Source of the DNA: Bacteroidia bacterium
GTDB lineage: Bacteria > Bacteroidota > Bacteroidia > Flavobacteriales > Flavobacteriaceae
Direction: 5' to 3'
Assembly: GCA_030427735.1 (NCBI GenBank)
Contig: JAUIBP010000005.1
Coordinates: forward strand, 248,001 to 312,000
Length of the DNA: 64,000 bases
Below, one piece after another: positions 18,878 through 29,072 of this stretch. A program made the position numbers and the translations under genes. The notes below the pieces were generated by a model. That model ran no database searches, was not told the origin of the DNA, and was given only the letters and a program-made list of their open reading frames with translations. Within the stretch, counting starts at the first letter, position 1. The number at the start of each line of letters is the position of its first letter.

Positions 18878-19168
18878 TTACATGTTACTGTATAAATCAA
18901 TCACTTCACCTTCCGCCAGTTGTACAATTGCTTTTTTTACAGCATTTGTTTTACCATGTTGAATACCCGTTTTTGTAAAACGTGTTCTTCTATCTGGACG
19001 GACATTTATAGTACGAACTTTTTCAACAGAAACGCCATAAGCAGCTTCTACTGCTTTTTTTATTTCTACCTTGTTCGCCTTTGTATTAACCTGAAAGCTA
19101 TAGCAGTTGTTTAACTCACTATTTGTAGTCGCTTTTTCGGTGATAATAGGTTTAATTAAGATACTCAT
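18878..19168 (-). CDS. rplW: 50S ribosomal protein uL23
   Basis: Main docking site for trigger factor and SRP at the tunnel exit. 96 aa. IIKPIITEKATTNSE start, FQVNTKANKVEIKKAVEAAYGV, and VRTINVRPDRRTRF. Seven nt from rplD and ten from rplB. Confidence 0.97.
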   Translation of the reverse strand: MSILIKPIITEKATTNSELNNCYSFQVNTKANKVEIKKAVEAAYGVSVEKVRTINVRPDRRTRFTKTGIQHGKTNAVKKAIVQLAEGEVIDLYSNM

Positions 19169-19175
19169 CGCTTCC

Positions 19176-19805
19176 TTATTTACTTAAATTCGTTTCAATT
19201 TCTTCTAAAGAACTCTCTAAAAGCACAACTTTATTTGCATTTAAAATTTTGTAAGTGCTTAATTCTGAGTTAGTTATAACTTCAGAGCTTTTTAAATTGC
19301 GCGATGACAAATATACATTATTATTTGATGCACCCAACACAAATAGAGATTTTTTATTTTGTAAGTCTAAAGCTTTCAATACACTAGTGAAATTTTTAGT
19401 CTTTGGCGTTTCAAAATTAAAGTCTTCTAAAACTACTATTGAAGCTTCGTTTGCTTTAATTGTTAACGCTGATTTACGAGCTAAACGCTTTAAGCTTTTG
19501 TTAAGTTTGAAGCTGTAATTTCTTGGTCTTGGGCCAAACATACGACCACCGCCTTTAAATACTCCAGACTTAATACTACCTGCTCTAGCCGTACCAGTTC
19601 CTTTTTGCTTTTTAATCTTGCGTGTAGATCCAGCAATCTCAGCGCGCTCTTTAGCTTTGTGAGTTCCTTGTCTTTGGTTTGCTAAATATTGTTTAACATC
19701 CAAATACACAGCATGATTGTTAGGCTCTATACCGAAAACTGAATCTGAAAGGTCTACCTTTCTACCAGTTTCTTTTCCGTTTATATCTAAAACTGCTACT
19801 TTCAT
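19176..19805 (-). CDS. rplD: 50S ribosomal protein uL4
   Basis: Its extended loop lines the tunnel opposite uL22; in E. coli L4 also represses the S10 operon. 209 aa. The loop segment [23 protein letters not shown] (about 68-90) is intact. The C-terminal Rossmann-like domain reads LVVLE-type strands ([23 protein letters not shown]). Its start overlaps the rplC stop by one base (TAATG), implying translational coupling. Confidence 0.98.
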   Translation of the reverse strand: MKVAVLDINGKETGRKVDLSDSVFGIEPNNHAVYLDVKQYLANQRQGTHKAKERAEIAGSTRKIKKQKGTGTARAGSIKSGVFKGGGRMFGPRPRNYSFKLNKSLKRLARKSALTIKANEASIVVLEDFNFETPKTKNFTSVLKALDLQNKKSLFVLGASNNNVYLSSRNLKSSEVITNSELSTYKILNANKVVLLESSLEEIETNLSK

Positions 19806-20422
19806 TACTTCTCAATGATTACATAAGAGTTTTTATGTCCAGGTACACAACCTTTAACAACAAGTAAGTTCTTTTCTGCAACTACTTTTAAAACTCTTAA
19901 ATTTTCCACTTTTACTCTATCGTTCCCCATTCTTCCGGCCATTTTCATTCCTTTAAATACTCTTGCAGGATATGAAGCAGCACCAATAGAACCAGGAGCT
20001 CTTAATCTGTTATGTTGACCGTGAGTTGATTGCCCAACACCACCAAATCCGTGACGTTTAACAACACCCTGAAAACCTTTACCTTTAGAAGTTCCAGCAA
20101 TATCAACAAATTCACCTTCTATAAAGTGCTCTACCGTGATAGCATCACCTAATTTGTACTCCTTATCAAAACCTTTAAACTCAGCGATTTTGCGTTTTAC
20201 AGAAGTTCCTGCTTTTTTAGCGTGACCTAAGTCTGCTTTAGTAGCACTTTTTTCTGTCGCGTCATCGAAACCAAGTTGTAGCGCTTCATAACCGTCTACT
20301 TCTTCAGTTCTGACTTGGGTAACGATACATGGTCCAGCTTCAATTACTGTACATGGAATGTTTTTTCCATTTTCGTCGAAAATGCTGGTCATACCGATTT
20401 TTTTTCCAATTAACCCAGACAT
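19805..20422 (-). CDS. rplC: 50S ribosomal protein uL3
   Basis: Early assembly protein reaching toward the peptidyl-transferase centre. 205 aa. [19 protein letters not shown] start, and the central [17 protein letters not shown] and [16 protein letters not shown] loops. It is preceded by 163 nt of structured leader with a terminator-like hairpin, so it may begin a separately controlled unit. Confidence 0.98.
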   Translation of the reverse strand: MSGLIGKKIGMTSIFDENGKNIPCTVIEAGPCIVTQVRTEEVDGYEALQLGFDDATEKSATKADLGHAKKAGTSVKRKIAEFKGFDKEYKLGDAITVEHFIEGEFVDIAGTSKGKGFQGVVKRHGFGGVGQSTHGQHNRLRAPGSIGAASYPARVFKGMKMAGRMGNDRVKVENLRVLKVVAEKNLLVVKGCVPGHKNSYVIIEK

Positions 20423-20453
20423 AATTATTAATTTATTTATTAGTATTTATTTA

Positions 20454-20491
20454 TAAAAAAATTCAGGGTCAAAACACGTTCAACCCTGAAT
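20454..20491 (-). terminator. Terminator or attenuator hairpin between rpsJ and rplC
   Basis: Perfect 9-bp stem ATTCAGGGT/ACCCTGAAT (20461-20469 with 20483-20491, 13-nt loop). It is followed on the minus strand by seven consecutive T, then 31 nt to the rplC start. It has the form of an intrinsic terminator inside the S10 operon. Confidence 0.7.
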
Positions 20492-20585
20492 GTATTTTTA
20501 CCGTTTTTCCCTCGCTCGCAGCTTAGGACATGTTTAGAAAACGTATTGTTTCCGTTCTCGATGGTGCTGCTCTTGCAGTACCTAC
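20492..20585 (-). promoter_or_regulatory. Structured leader upstream of the rplC attenuator
   Basis: Between the rpsJ stop and the U-tract hairpin. It holds a CTGC-TCTT-GCAG stem (20567-20578) and a 7-bp stem with a 9-nt loop (20537-20543 with 20553-20559, one G-T pair). It contains no start codon with an open frame of useful length. It fits an untranslated regulatory region. Confidence 0.5.
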
Positions 20586-20891
20586 TTACACTTTAATTTC
20601 TACTTCAACACCGCTTGGTAATTCAAGCTTCATTAAAGCATCGATAGTCTTTGATGAAGAGCTATAGATATCAAGTAATCTTTTATAAGAACTTAATTGA
20701 AATTGCTCTCTAGACTTTTTGTTAACGTGTGGAGAACGTAATACAGTGAAAATTTTCTTGTGTGTTGGTAATGGAATTGGTCCAGTTACTACAGCACCTG
20801 TACTTTTTACAGTTTTTACAATCTTATCAGCAGATTTATCTACTAAGTTATGATCGTAAGATTTTAATTTTATTCTGATTTTTTGACTCAT
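20586..20891 (-). CDS. rpsJ: 30S ribosomal protein uS10 (NusE)
   Basis: Head protein that also joins NusB/NusG in antitermination and couples transcription to translation. 101 aa. [21 protein letters not shown] start, the [28 protein letters not shown] signature and C-terminal [11 protein letters not shown]. It lies 11 nt after fusA, so it belongs to the str unit here rather than opening the rplC unit. Confidence 0.98.
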   Translation of the reverse strand: MSQKIRIKLKSYDHNLVDKSADKIVKTVKSTGAVVTGPIPLPTHKKIFTVLRSPHVNKKSREQFQLSSYKRLLDIYSSSSKTIDALMKLELPSGVEVEIKV

Positions 20892-20902
20892 TTTCTTAAG
20901 AT

Positions 20903-23029
20903 TTAAGCATCAGCACCTTTAGCTGCTTTAATAACTTCTTCTGAAATATTTTGAGGTGTTTCAGCATAGTGTGAAAACTCCATTGTAGATGTTGCACGAC
21001 CAGAAGATAATGTTCTTAATGTAGTTACATATCCAAACATTTCTGATAATGGTACAATAGCTTTAACAACTTTAGCACCAGCTCTGTCGCTCATATCGCT
21101 TACCTGACCTCTTCTTCTATTTAAATCTCCTACAATATCACCCATGTTTTCTTCTGGAGTTATTACCTCTAGTTTCATCATTGGCTCCATAATTACTGCT
21201 TTCGCAGCTTTTGCAGCAGCTTTAAATCCTAATTTAGCAGCTAATTCGAATGATAATTGATCCGAATCCACATCGTGGTAAGAACCGTCTGTTAATGTTA
21301 CTTTCATAGCATCAACTTCGTATCCTGCTAAAGGACCATTCTTCATAGCTTCTTTGAATCCTTTTTCAATTGAAGGGATAAATTCTTTAGGAACGTTACC
21401 ACCTTTAATTTCAGAAACAAATTCTAAACCATCTTTACCTTCTTCTGCTGGCTCTAAAGTAAATACGATATCTGCGAATTTACCACGACCACCAGATTGC
21501 TTCTTGTAAACCTCTCTGTGCTCAGCTCTGCTAGTAACAGCTTCTTTGTACTCTACTTGTGGCTGACCTTGGTTTACTTCTACCTTAAACTCACGCTTAA
21601 GACGATCTACAATAATATCTAAGTGAAGCTCTCCCATTCCAGAAATAATAGTCTGTCCTGAAGCCTCGTCTGTTCTTGCTGTAAATGTTGGATCTTCTTC
21701 TGCTAATTTAGCTAAAGCCATACCCATTTTATCTACATCGGCCTTAGTTTTAGGCTCTACAGCGATACCGATTACAGGATCTGGGAATTCCATAGATTCT
21801 AACACGATAGGGTGTTTTTCATCAGACATGGTATCACCAGTCTTAATGTCTTTAAATCCTACTGCTGCTCCAATATCTCCAGCTTCGATAAACTCGATAG
21901 CGTTTTGTTTATTAGAGTGCATTTGGTAGATACGAGAAATACGCTCTTTTTTACCAGAACGGTTGTTCAAGATATAAGAACCAGCATCTAAACGACCTGA
22001 GTAAGCACGGAAGAACGCTAAACGACCTACGAAAGGATCGGTAGCAATTTTAAATGCTAATGCAGCGAATGGAGCATCAACACTTGGCTTACGAGATTCC
22101 TCCTGTTCAGTAACAGGATTAATACCTTTAATATTATCTCTATCTAACGGAGAAGGTAAATAACGACATACAGCATCTAATAAAAACTGTACCCCTTTAT
22201 TTTTAAACGAAGAACCACATACCATAGGAATGATAGCCATATCCATTACAGCAGCTCTTAGTGCAGCATGCACTTCTTCTTCTGTAATAGACTCTTCGTC
22301 TTCCATGAATTTTTCTAATAAGTTTTCGTCGTAAGAGGCAACTTCTTCAATTAAAAGCGCACGGTACTTACGAGCTTCTTCTTTCATATCCTCTGGAATC
22401 TCAACAACATCGAAAGTCGATCCGAAGTTATCATCATGCCAAATGATAGCTCTGTTTTTAACTAAGTCTACAATACCTTTAAAATCAGCTTCGTCACCAA
22501 TGTTTAAAACGATTGGCACAGCATTAGATTTCAACATATCTTTAACTTGCTGACAAACAGCTAAGAAATTAGACCCTTGACGGTCCATTTTATTTACGAA
22601 CCCAATACGTGGTACTTTATAGTTATCTGCAAGTCTCCAGTTAGTTTCAGATTGTGGCTCTACACCATCTACAGCACTAAATAAGAATACTAAACCATCT
22701 AATACACGTAAAGAACGGTTTACCTCTACTGTAAAGTCAACGTGACCAGGAGTATCGATAATATTAAAGTGGTAATCTTTAGCATCCTCGGTTGGAACAC
22801 CGTTTTCTTTAGGAAATGTCCAGTCGCAAGTTGTAGCTGCAGAAGTAATGGTAATACCACGCTCTGCTTCTTGCTCCATCCAGTCCATTGTAGAAGCTCC
22901 ATCGTGAACTTCACCAATTTTATGAGACACTCCTGTATAAAAAAGAATACGCTCTGTTGTTGTTGTTTTACCAGCATCAATATGAGCTGCAATTCCTATG
23001 TTTCTTGTTAAATTTAAATCTCTTGCCAT
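20903..23029 (-). CDS. fusA: Elongation factor G
   Basis: GTPase that drives translocation and, with RRF, ribosome recycling. 708 aa. G domain with [15 protein letters not shown] (16-30), the switch-[10 protein letters not shown] and NKMDRQG; then domain II (about 310-400), domain III, domain IV with [11 protein letters not shown], and domain V with [13 protein letters not shown]. Typical bacterial length. Three nt after rpsG and 11 nt before rpsJ. A second, paralogous EF-G may exist elsewhere in such genomes, but nothing here shows one. Confidence 0.98.
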   Translation of the reverse strand: MARDLNLTRNIGIAAHIDAGKTTTTERILFYTGVSHKIGEVHDGASTMDWMEQEAERGITITSAATTCDWTFPKENGVPTEDAKDYHFNIIDTPGHVDFTVEVNRSLRVLDGLVFLFSAVDGVEPQSETNWRLADNYKVPRIGFVNKMDRQGSNFLAVCQQVKDMLKSNAVPIVLNIGDEADFKGIVDLVKNRAIIWHDDNFGSTFDVVEIPEDMKEEARKYRALLIEEVASYDENLLEKFMEDEESITEEEVHAALRAAVMDMAIIPMVCGSSFKNKGVQFLLDAVCRYLPSPLDRDNIKGINPVTEQEESRKPSVDAPFAALAFKIATDPFVGRLAFFRAYSGRLDAGSYILNNRSGKKERISRIYQMHSNKQNAIEFIEAGDIGAAVGFKDIKTGDTMSDEKHPIVLESMEFPDPVIGIAVEPKTKADVDKMGMALAKLAEEDPTFTARTDEASGQTIISGMGELHLDIIVDRLKREFKVEVNQGQPQVEYKEAVTSRAEHREVYKKQSGGRGKFADIVFTLEPAEEGKDGLEFVSEIKGGNVPKEFIPSIEKGFKEAMKNGPLAGYEVDAMKVTLTDGSYHDVDSDQLSFELAAKLGFKAAAKAAKAVIMEPMMKLEVITPEENMGDIVGDLNRRRGQVSDMSDRAGAKVVKAIVPLSEMFGYVTTLRTLSSGRATSTMEFSHYAETPQNISEEVIKAAKGADA

Positions 23030-23032
23030 GTT

Positions 23033-23509
23033 TTAGAATCTAAAGTGTGAGAATGCTTTATTTGCTTCTGCCATTTTATGAGTATCTACTCTTTTCTTAA
23101 CAGCAGCTCCTTCTTCTTTAGCCGCAGCTAAAATTTCTGAAGCTAAACGTTGAGCCATAGATTTCTCGTTTCTTTTACGAGCATAACCTATTAACCACTT
23201 CATTGCAGTTGAAACTTTACGATCTGGACGAATTTGCATTGGAATTTGGAATGTTGCACCACCAACACGACGGCTACGCACTTCTACGTGAGGCATCACA
23301 TTAGATAAAGCGTCTTTCCATAATTCTAAAGCCGTTTTTTCTTCGTCAGTCTTCTTTTGATCTACGATATCTATCGCATCGTAAAATACTTTAAACGCCA
23401 CAGACTTCTTACCATCCCACATCATCATGTTAACAAAACGCGTTACTAACTGATCGTTAAATCGCGGATCTGGTAAAAGCGGTCTCTTTTTCGCTTGTCT
23501 TTTTCTCAT
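23033..23509 (-). CDS. rpsG: 30S ribosomal protein uS7
   Basis: Nucleates assembly of the 30S head and contacts E-site tRNA. 158 aa. [17 protein letters not shown] start, [36 protein letters not shown] and the helical C terminus ending FSHFRF. In E. coli S7 represses the str operon. 24 nt after rpsL. Confidence 0.98.
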   Translation of the reverse strand: MRKRQAKKRPLLPDPRFNDQLVTRFVNMMMWDGKKSVAFKVFYDAIDIVDQKKTDEEKTALELWKDALSNVMPHVEVRSRRVGGATFQIPMQIRPDRKVSTAMKWLIGYARKRNEKSMAQRLASEILAAAKEEGAAVKKRVDTHKMAEANKAFSHFRF

Positions 23510-23533
23510 GTCTTTTCTTTAAAAGTTTTTTAA

Positions 23534-23908
23534 TTACTTTTTAGGGCGTTTTGCACCATACTTAGATCTACGTTGTGTTCTACCTGCAACACCAGCTGTG
23601 TCTAAAGCACCACGAACGATGTGATATCTAACTCCTGGTAAATCTTTTACCCTTCCACCTCTAACCAATACTATCGAGTGCTCTTGTAAATTGTGACCTT
23701 CACCTGGGATATAAGCGTTCACTTCGTTACCATTTGTTAATCTAACCCTTGCTACTTTACGCATTGCAGAGTTAGGTTTCTTAGGCGTAGTAGTGTAAAC
23801 ACGCGTACAAACCCCTCGTCTTTGAGGACACGAATCTAAAGCAGCCGATTTACTCTTCTTGGTTATTTTGGCTCTTCCTTTTCGTACTAATTGTGAAATT
23901 GTTGGCAT
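23534..23908 (-). CDS. rpsL: 30S ribosomal protein uS12
   Basis: Decoding-centre protein that sets accuracy. 124 aa. [12 protein letters not shown] start, [18 protein letters not shown] and the [17 protein letters not shown] loop. The two lysines where streptomycin-resistance substitutions occur (in KKPNSA and GGRVKDLPG) are both the sensitive wild-type residue. First gene of the ribosomal block, with a consensus promoter and a small hairpin in its leader. Confidence 0.98.
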   Translation of the reverse strand: MPTISQLVRKGRAKITKKSKSAALDSCPQRRGVCTRVYTTTPKKPNSAMRKVARVRLTNGNEVNAYIPGEGHNLQEHSIVLVRGGRVKDLPGVRYHIVRGALDTAGVAGRTQRRSKYGAKRPKK

Positions 23909-23933
23909 ATTTTTCTATAATATTTATAAAATA

Positions 23934-23947
23934 CCTCTTCTTAGAGG
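23934..23947 (-). promoter_or_regulatory. Short stem-loop at the 5' end of the rpsL mRNA
   Basis: CCTCT-TCTT-AGAGG, a perfect 5-bp stem with a 4-nt loop. It begins within a few nt of the predicted transcription start. It could protect the 5' end or take part in feedback; no T-run follows. Confidence 0.45.
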
Positions 23948-23951
23948 GCTG

Positions 23952-23982
23952 CAAATGTATGAATTAAATTTAATTTTTCAAA
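23952..23982 (-). promoter_or_regulatory. Main promoter of the str-S10-spc block
   Basis: Minus strand: TTTG (23979-23982), exactly 19 nt, then TACATTTG (23952-23959). This matches the Bacteroidetes housekeeping-sigma consensus at both boxes with the preferred spacing. It gives a leader of about 40 nt before rpsL. Confidence 0.8.
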
Positions 23983-24085
23983 CCCTAAACAATTAATTTT
24001 CAATCCGATTTCATTTTTTAATACAACTTCATATTAATAGTATCCTTTTTACGTTAGTTTTACACTGACTAAAAGAAATTACACA

Positions 24086-25771
24086 GTGCCATTTAAACAC
24101 ATCGCAATTTTAACACTCTTGTGCTTAAGCTACTACACAAATGCGCAACACCTGTATTTAAATGTTGCTGGTGAAACCGACACAGAAACCGAGCGCTTAG
24201 ATTCTATTTGGTACCCGAAAAAACACATGAACTTGCAATCGGCACAACACGCTTTAGACACGTTGTCGCAGCAACTTAATTACTTAGGCTATATTGAACA
24301 CACCAGAACGCCATTACAACACATTAACGATTCTACACTTACCTCACGCTTCAAATTAAAAACACAATACAATAGCATAAAAATATTTTACAACGACAGT
24401 TTATTAAATACAGAAACTCTAAAATCGATTAGCACAAATAGTACTGAAGATTATTTTATTGTCGCCTTTAAAGATTTAGAAAAGTCCTTAAACCATCTTA
24501 ACATAAAATTATCTGAACACGGCAATCCCTTTATTAAATTAAAATTAGAGGATATCAGCATTCATAATAAAATTGTAACAGCTCAATTAAAAACCGTAAC
24601 TGTTTCCAAACCCAGACAAATCGATAACATAATAATTAAAGGTTACGAAAAGTTTCCCGAAAAATTTATCAAGCATTATTTAAAACTTAAAACAGGCACA
24701 GTTTTTAATCTAAACACCATCAGAAAAAAAACGGAACGCCTAAACGAACTCCCTTTCGCCAATCAAATTCGAGATCCAGAAGTATTATTTACAGAAGACT
24801 CTACAACACTATATATATATGTAGAAAAAATTAAAAGCAATAGTTTTGATGGTTATTTAGGATTTACCACCAACGAAAACACAAACAAATTAGAGTTTAG
24901 TGGTTACCTGGACATGCTTTTGCAAAACAATTTAAATTTTGGAGAATCGTTAAAACTAAATTACAGGAGCGACGAAAACGACCAAAGGAATTTCAACCTA
25001 AAACTAGACGCCCCTTATTTGTTTAAATCCCCTATCGGTGTACAAGCAGAATTAAACATCTTCAAAAAAGATTCGTCGTTTACAACCACAGATCAAAATC
25101 TCAAATTATACTATCAATTTAACCCAAAACACAAAATGTATTTGGGATTAAACAGCACGCAGTCCAACAATCTTTTAACAACCAACAACACAACCATAAC
25201 CGATTACAACAGTACCTTTTTCGAAACACAATACGATTTTACCAACCGCACAGTAAACACCCAACTCTTCCCAATAAAAACTTACGCTACCACGCAAGTC
25301 GGTTTTGGAGACCGTACCATAAGACAAAGCAAACAAAAACAAACCCGATTAACAGCTAAAGCCTACCACAGTTTTTATTTAAACGCAAAAAACAGCATAT
25401 ACACTAAAATTGAGGCTGCCGCATTACTATCGGACAATTATTTAGATAATGAACTCTTTAGATTTGGAGGGATTAATTCCATTAGAGGATTTGAAGAAAA
25501 CAGCTTAGTCGCCAATTTATATGGTGTCTTAAATTTAGAGTACCGCTTACAACTCAACCCAACCATTTACATACACACAATTTCGGATTTTGGCTATCTG
25601 GAAAATCAAATTTTTACCCAAAAAGAAAAATTATTAGGCCTAGGCGTCGGTTTTGCCATATTAACAAAAGCAGGGCTATTAAAATTCAATTATGCTAATG
25701 GACAAACCGAAAAACAACCCTTTAATATCTCTAATTCAAAAATACACTTAAGCATCACTTCTTTTTTCTAA
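24086..25771 (+). CDS. Omp85/BamA-TamA-like outer-membrane beta-barrel protein
   Basis: 561 aa. Residues 1-20 are a signal peptide (CLSYYTNAQ). One clear POTRA-like segment at about 172-250 (IDNIIIKGYEKFPEKFI, then KLKTGTVFNLNTIRKKTERLNEL) precedes a beta-rich C-terminal half. The IRGF motif at 466-469 matches the conserved (V/I)RGF of Omp85 loop 6, and the protein ends in Phe, as barrel substrates do. It is shorter than BamA (about 800 aa). Known members insert or secrete proteins at the outer membrane; the cargo here is unknown. The start is GTG. It reads away from rpsL and precedes the SusC gene by 119 nt. Confidence 0.8.
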   Translation: MPFKHIAILTLLCLSYYTNAQHLYLNVAGETDTETERLDSIWYPKKHMNLQSAQHALDTLSQQLNYLGYIEHTRTPLQHINDSTLTSRFKLKTQYNSIKIFYNDSLLNTETLKSISTNSTEDYFIVAFKDLEKSLNHLNIKLSEHGNPFIKLKLEDISIHNKIVTAQLKTVTVSKPRQIDNIIIKGYEKFPEKFIKHYLKLKTGTVFNLNTIRKKTERLNELPFANQIRDPEVLFTEDSTTLYIYVEKIKSNSFDGYLGFTTNENTNKLEFSGYLDMLLQNNLNFGESLKLNYRSDENDQRNFNLKLDAPYLFKSPIGVQAELNIFKKDSSFTTTDQNLKLYYQFNPKHKMYLGLNSTQSNNLLTTNNTTITDYNSTFFETQYDFTNRTVNTQLFPIKTYATTQVGFGDRTIRQSKQKQTRLTAKAYHSFYLNAKNSIYTKIEAAALLSDNYLDNELFRFGGINSIRGFEENSLVANLYGVLNLEYRLQLNPTIYIHTISDFGYLENQIFTQKEKLLGLGVGFAILTKAGLLKFNYANGQTEKQPFNISNSKIHLSITSFF

Positions 25772-25890
25772 AAAAACAGTCCATTTTACGATACAATTCT
25801 CAACCGAAATGAAAATTTTAACCATTAATTATTGTTTAATTAACTTTTTATTATGATTTTTGGCCAAGACTAATTCAAATAAAATATAAA

Positions 25891-28800
25891 ATGAAAACAA
25901 AGTTTAGTGGAATTCTAACGCTATTCCTAGCGTTTGTTGTGCAACTAACGTTCGCACAAGAAAAGACAATTTCAGGAACTGTGTCCGATGCGACGGGCTT
26001 ACCTCTTCCTGGGGTTAACATTATTGTACAAGGTACAACTCACGGTACACAAACAGATTTTGACGGGAACTACTCGTTAACTGCAAATACTGGTGATGTT
26101 TTATCTTTTTCATTCATTGGTTACAAAACTCAAACTGTAACTGTTGGTGCTTCTAGCACAATTAACTTAACAATGGCTGAAGATTTAGCCGAGTTAGACG
26201 AAGTTGTAGTAACAGCACTTGGTATTAAAAAAGAAGAGAAAGCTATTGGTTACGCTTCTCAACAACTTAAATCTGAAGCTATTGCGGATGTACCTACAAC
26301 TAACGTAACAAACTCGTTATCTGGTAAAATTGCAGGTGTTAACATTACACAATCTTCTGGTGATGTTGGATCGTCATCTCGTATTACAATTCGTGGTATT
26401 TCCACTATTTACGGAAATTCGCAACCATTAATCGTAATCGATGGTGCTGTAATTGATAACAACACATATACTGGTGGTAGCTCAGGTACAGATGTACCTA
26501 ACGGTTTAGCAGATATTAACCCTCAAGACGTTGAAACTATTAACGTTTTAAAAGGTGGTGCTGCAACGGCTCTTTACGGGATGAGAGGTACTAACGGTGT
26601 AATTGTAATTACTACAAAATCTGGTAAGAAAAATAAATCTTTAGGTATAGAGATTAACAGTTCTGTTAGCTTCTCTAACCCATACATTTTCCCAGAATAC
26701 CAAAACTCTTACGGACAAGGTCTTAACCCAAGCTACTTCGAATTCGTTGATGGTTTTGGATACGACCAAGGTGCCAACGGTGGTGACGGTGGTGTTGATG
26801 AAAGCTGGGGTCCTGCTTTAGATTCAGGATACGAATTTATCCAATTCTCATCTCTTATAGACAATCCTGACAACCCTCAAGCACAACCTTGGGTATCTAA
26901 CCCAAACAGTGTACGTGACGAGTTCTACCAAACTGGTTTAACTACAGATAACACAGTATCGTTCTCTGGTGGTACAGATACAGGAAACTACCGTTTATCT
27001 TTAGGTTTAGTAGACACTAAAGGTATTGTGTACAACACAGACCTTAAAAAATACAACATTTCAGGTAACGTAAATTATGAATTAGGCGAAAAATGGACTG
27101 TTGGTTTTAGTGGTAGATTTATTCAATCGACTTCTCAACAAAGAAACGCTGTTGGTTATGGCGATGTAGATAACCAAGTAGGTCAGTTAGTATGGAGTGC
27201 AAGACAGGTAGACTGGTCTCGCCTTAGAGATTGGGAAAGCTTACCTTTAATTGAAACTGATAATGGTACATTAACACCATTAAACTGGAACTTGTCTTAC
27301 AACAACAACCCATACTGGGCTTTAGATAAAAACTTACACCCATGGACACGTAACAGATGGATTGGTACCGCAAACTTAGGTTACCAAATTTCTGACGATT
27401 TATCTTTAAACATGACTACTGGTATCGATTATTTCGATGACTCTAGAGAGACAATGAGAAATATGAGTACTGTAAACTTCAGAAATGGTTACTACTCGTT
27501 AACGAAAAGAAACCGTTACGAGATTAACTCTCAAGCGATTTTAAGCTACAACAAAAAATTCGGTTCTAACGATCAATTCGGAGTATCGTTTAGTGTTGGT
27601 GGTCAGTTAATGACAAACAAATACACAGCATTCCAAGGTATTGCAGAAAACTTAGTATTAGACGGTTTATTCAACTTATCTAACTCTGCTGGTGCTCCAC
27701 TTATTACAGATACTAGTAGCGATTACAAAATCAACAGTTTATTTGGTACTGGTCAGTTAAGCTACGGCGATTTCTTATTCTTAGATTTCACAGGTCGTAA
27801 CGACTGGGCTTCTGTATTACCAGTAGACAACAACAGTATTTTCTACCCATCTGTATCTTTAAGTGCAGTAGTTAGCGATATGTTAAACATTCAATCAGAT
27901 GCTGTTAACTTCTTAAAATTAAGAGCTTCTTGGGCAGAAACTGGTAGTGCAGGACCTTTAGCACCTTATAGTGTTATCCCTACTTATGCATTATCTACTT
28001 CTCCACTTAATGGTTCTTCTCCAACGGCTCTTTATCCAAATACCTTATGGAACCCAGAAATTACAGCACAAACAGAAACTGCTTTAGAATTCGGTTTAGA
28101 TGCACGTTTCTTCTCTAACAGATTACGTGTAGACTTTACATACTACGACAAAGAAAACAACGACGTAATTATGCCACTTCAAGTATCTGCTACTTCTGGT
28201 TTTACTAGTGTTTGGAAAAACGCTGCTACAGTAACCAATACAGGGGTTGAATTAGTACTTGGTGTAGATGTTATTAGAAGCCAAGGAGATGGTTTCAACT
28301 TAGGTTTCGATGTTAACTTCGCGAAAAACGAAAACGAAGTTACAAACATTGAAGGCGAAGGTGTAATTAACTTAGAAAACGGTGGTTTATGGAATGTTAA
28401 TACACAAGCCAGAAACGGAATGCCAATGGGTGTAATCTGGGGACCGTCTTTCGAGCGTACACCTAGCGGAGCTATCCTTTACCAAAATGGTTTACCAGTA
28501 ATTGGTGATTATAAAGTATTAGGAAACTCTCAGCCTGACTGGGTTGGTGGTTTAGCTATTAACGCTTCTTACAAAAACTTCTCTTTCAGAACATTATTTG
28601 ATGTTAAACAAGGTGGCGATGTTTACTCGCAAACTACTACCTGGGGTAACTTAGCTGGTATTCTTGAAGAAACTATGGTTGGTAGAGAAACTGGTGTAAT
28701 TGGTGTTGGTGAAATGTCAGACGGTAATGGTGGTTACATTCCAAACGATGTTGTTGTTGGTGCTCAAAACTACTACTCGTCTGCTTACAACCAAAACGTA

Positions 28801-29067
28801 GCAGAGTCATCTGTATTCGATGCATCTTTTGTAAAATGGAGAGAATTATCTTTAAGCTATTCCTTACCTACAAAATTCATCGAGAACACAGGTTTACAAG
28901 CCGTAAATTTAGGTGTTAACGTTAGAAATTTAGCGATATTACACAGAAATGCGCCACACATCGATCCAGAAACTGCATTTGGTGTTAGCGCAGGACAACA
29001 AGGTTTAGAGTACGCTCAAACGCCTTCTACTCGTACAATTGGTGTTAACCTTAATGTTAAATTTTAA
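25891..29067 (+). CDS. SusC/RagA-family TonB-dependent outer-membrane transporter
   Basis: 1058 aa. Signal peptide 1-22, then a carboxypeptidase-regulatory-like domain (about 24-110: ISGTVSDATGLPLPGVNI, the hallmark start). A TonB-box-like stretch LDEVVVTALG (about 102-111) and plug domain follow (to about 240, with LKGGAATALYGMRGTNGVIVITTKSG). The remainder is the 22-strand barrel, ending GVNLNVKF. With the next gene it forms a SusCD importer that uses TonB energy to take up oligomeric nutrients. No glycoside hydrolase is nearby, so the substrate is not evident. Third positions favour C (AAC, TTC, TAC) more than in neighbouring genes, suggesting high expression. Confidence 0.95.
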   Translation: MKTKFSGILTLFLAFVVQLTFAQEKTISGTVSDATGLPLPGVNIIVQGTTHGTQTDFDGNYSLTANTGDVLSFSFIGYKTQTVTVGASSTINLTMAEDLAELDEVVVTALGIKKEEKAIGYASQQLKSEAIADVPTTNVTNSLSGKIAGVNITQSSGDVGSSSRITIRGISTIYGNSQPLIVIDGAVIDNNTYTGGSSGTDVPNGLADINPQDVETINVLKGGAATALYGMRGTNGVIVITTKSGKKNKSLGIEINSSVSFSNPYIFPEYQNSYGQGLNPSYFEFVDGFGYDQGANGGDGGVDESWGPALDSGYEFIQFSSLIDNPDNPQAQPWVSNPNSVRDEFYQTGLTTDNTVSFSGGTDTGNYRLSLGLVDTKGIVYNTDLKKYNISGNVNYELGEKWTVGFSGRFIQSTSQQRNAVGYGDVDNQVGQLVWSARQVDWSRLRDWESLPLIETDNGTLTPLNWNLSYNNNPYWALDKNLHPWTRNRWIGTANLGYQISDDLSLNMTTGIDYFDDSRETMRNMSTVNFRNGYYSLTKRNRYEINSQAILSYNKKFGSNDQFGVSFSVGGQLMTNKYTAFQGIAENLVLDGLFNLSNSAGAPLITDTSSDYKINSLFGTGQLSYGDFLFLDFTGRNDWASVLPVDNNSIFYPSVSLSAVVSDMLNIQSDAVNFLKLRASWAETGSAGPLAPYSVIPTYALSTSPLNGSSPTALYPNTLWNPEITAQTETALEFGLDARFFSNRLRVDFTYYDKENNDVIMPLQVSATSGFTSVWKNAATVTNTGVELVLGVDVIRSQGDGFNLGFDVNFAKNENEVTNIEGEGVINLENGGLWNVNTQARNGMPMGVIWGPSFERTPSGAILYQNGLPVIGDYKVLGNSQPDWVGGLAINASYKNFSFRTLFDVKQGGDVYSQTTTWGNLAGILEETMVGRETGVIGVGEMSDGNGGYIPNDVVVGAQNYYSSAYNQNVAESSVFDASFVKWRELSLSYSLPTKFIENTGLQAVNLGVNVRNLAILHRNAPHIDPETAFGVSAGQQGLEYAQTPSTRTIGVNLNVKF

Positions 29068-29072
29068 TAGAA

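Noticed and set aside
22726-23011. Open frames on both strands inside fusA
   Set aside because: They overlap the highly conserved G domain of EF-G, show no own start context, and their residues (runs of Gln/Leu or Ser/Cys) are typical of shifted-frame translation.
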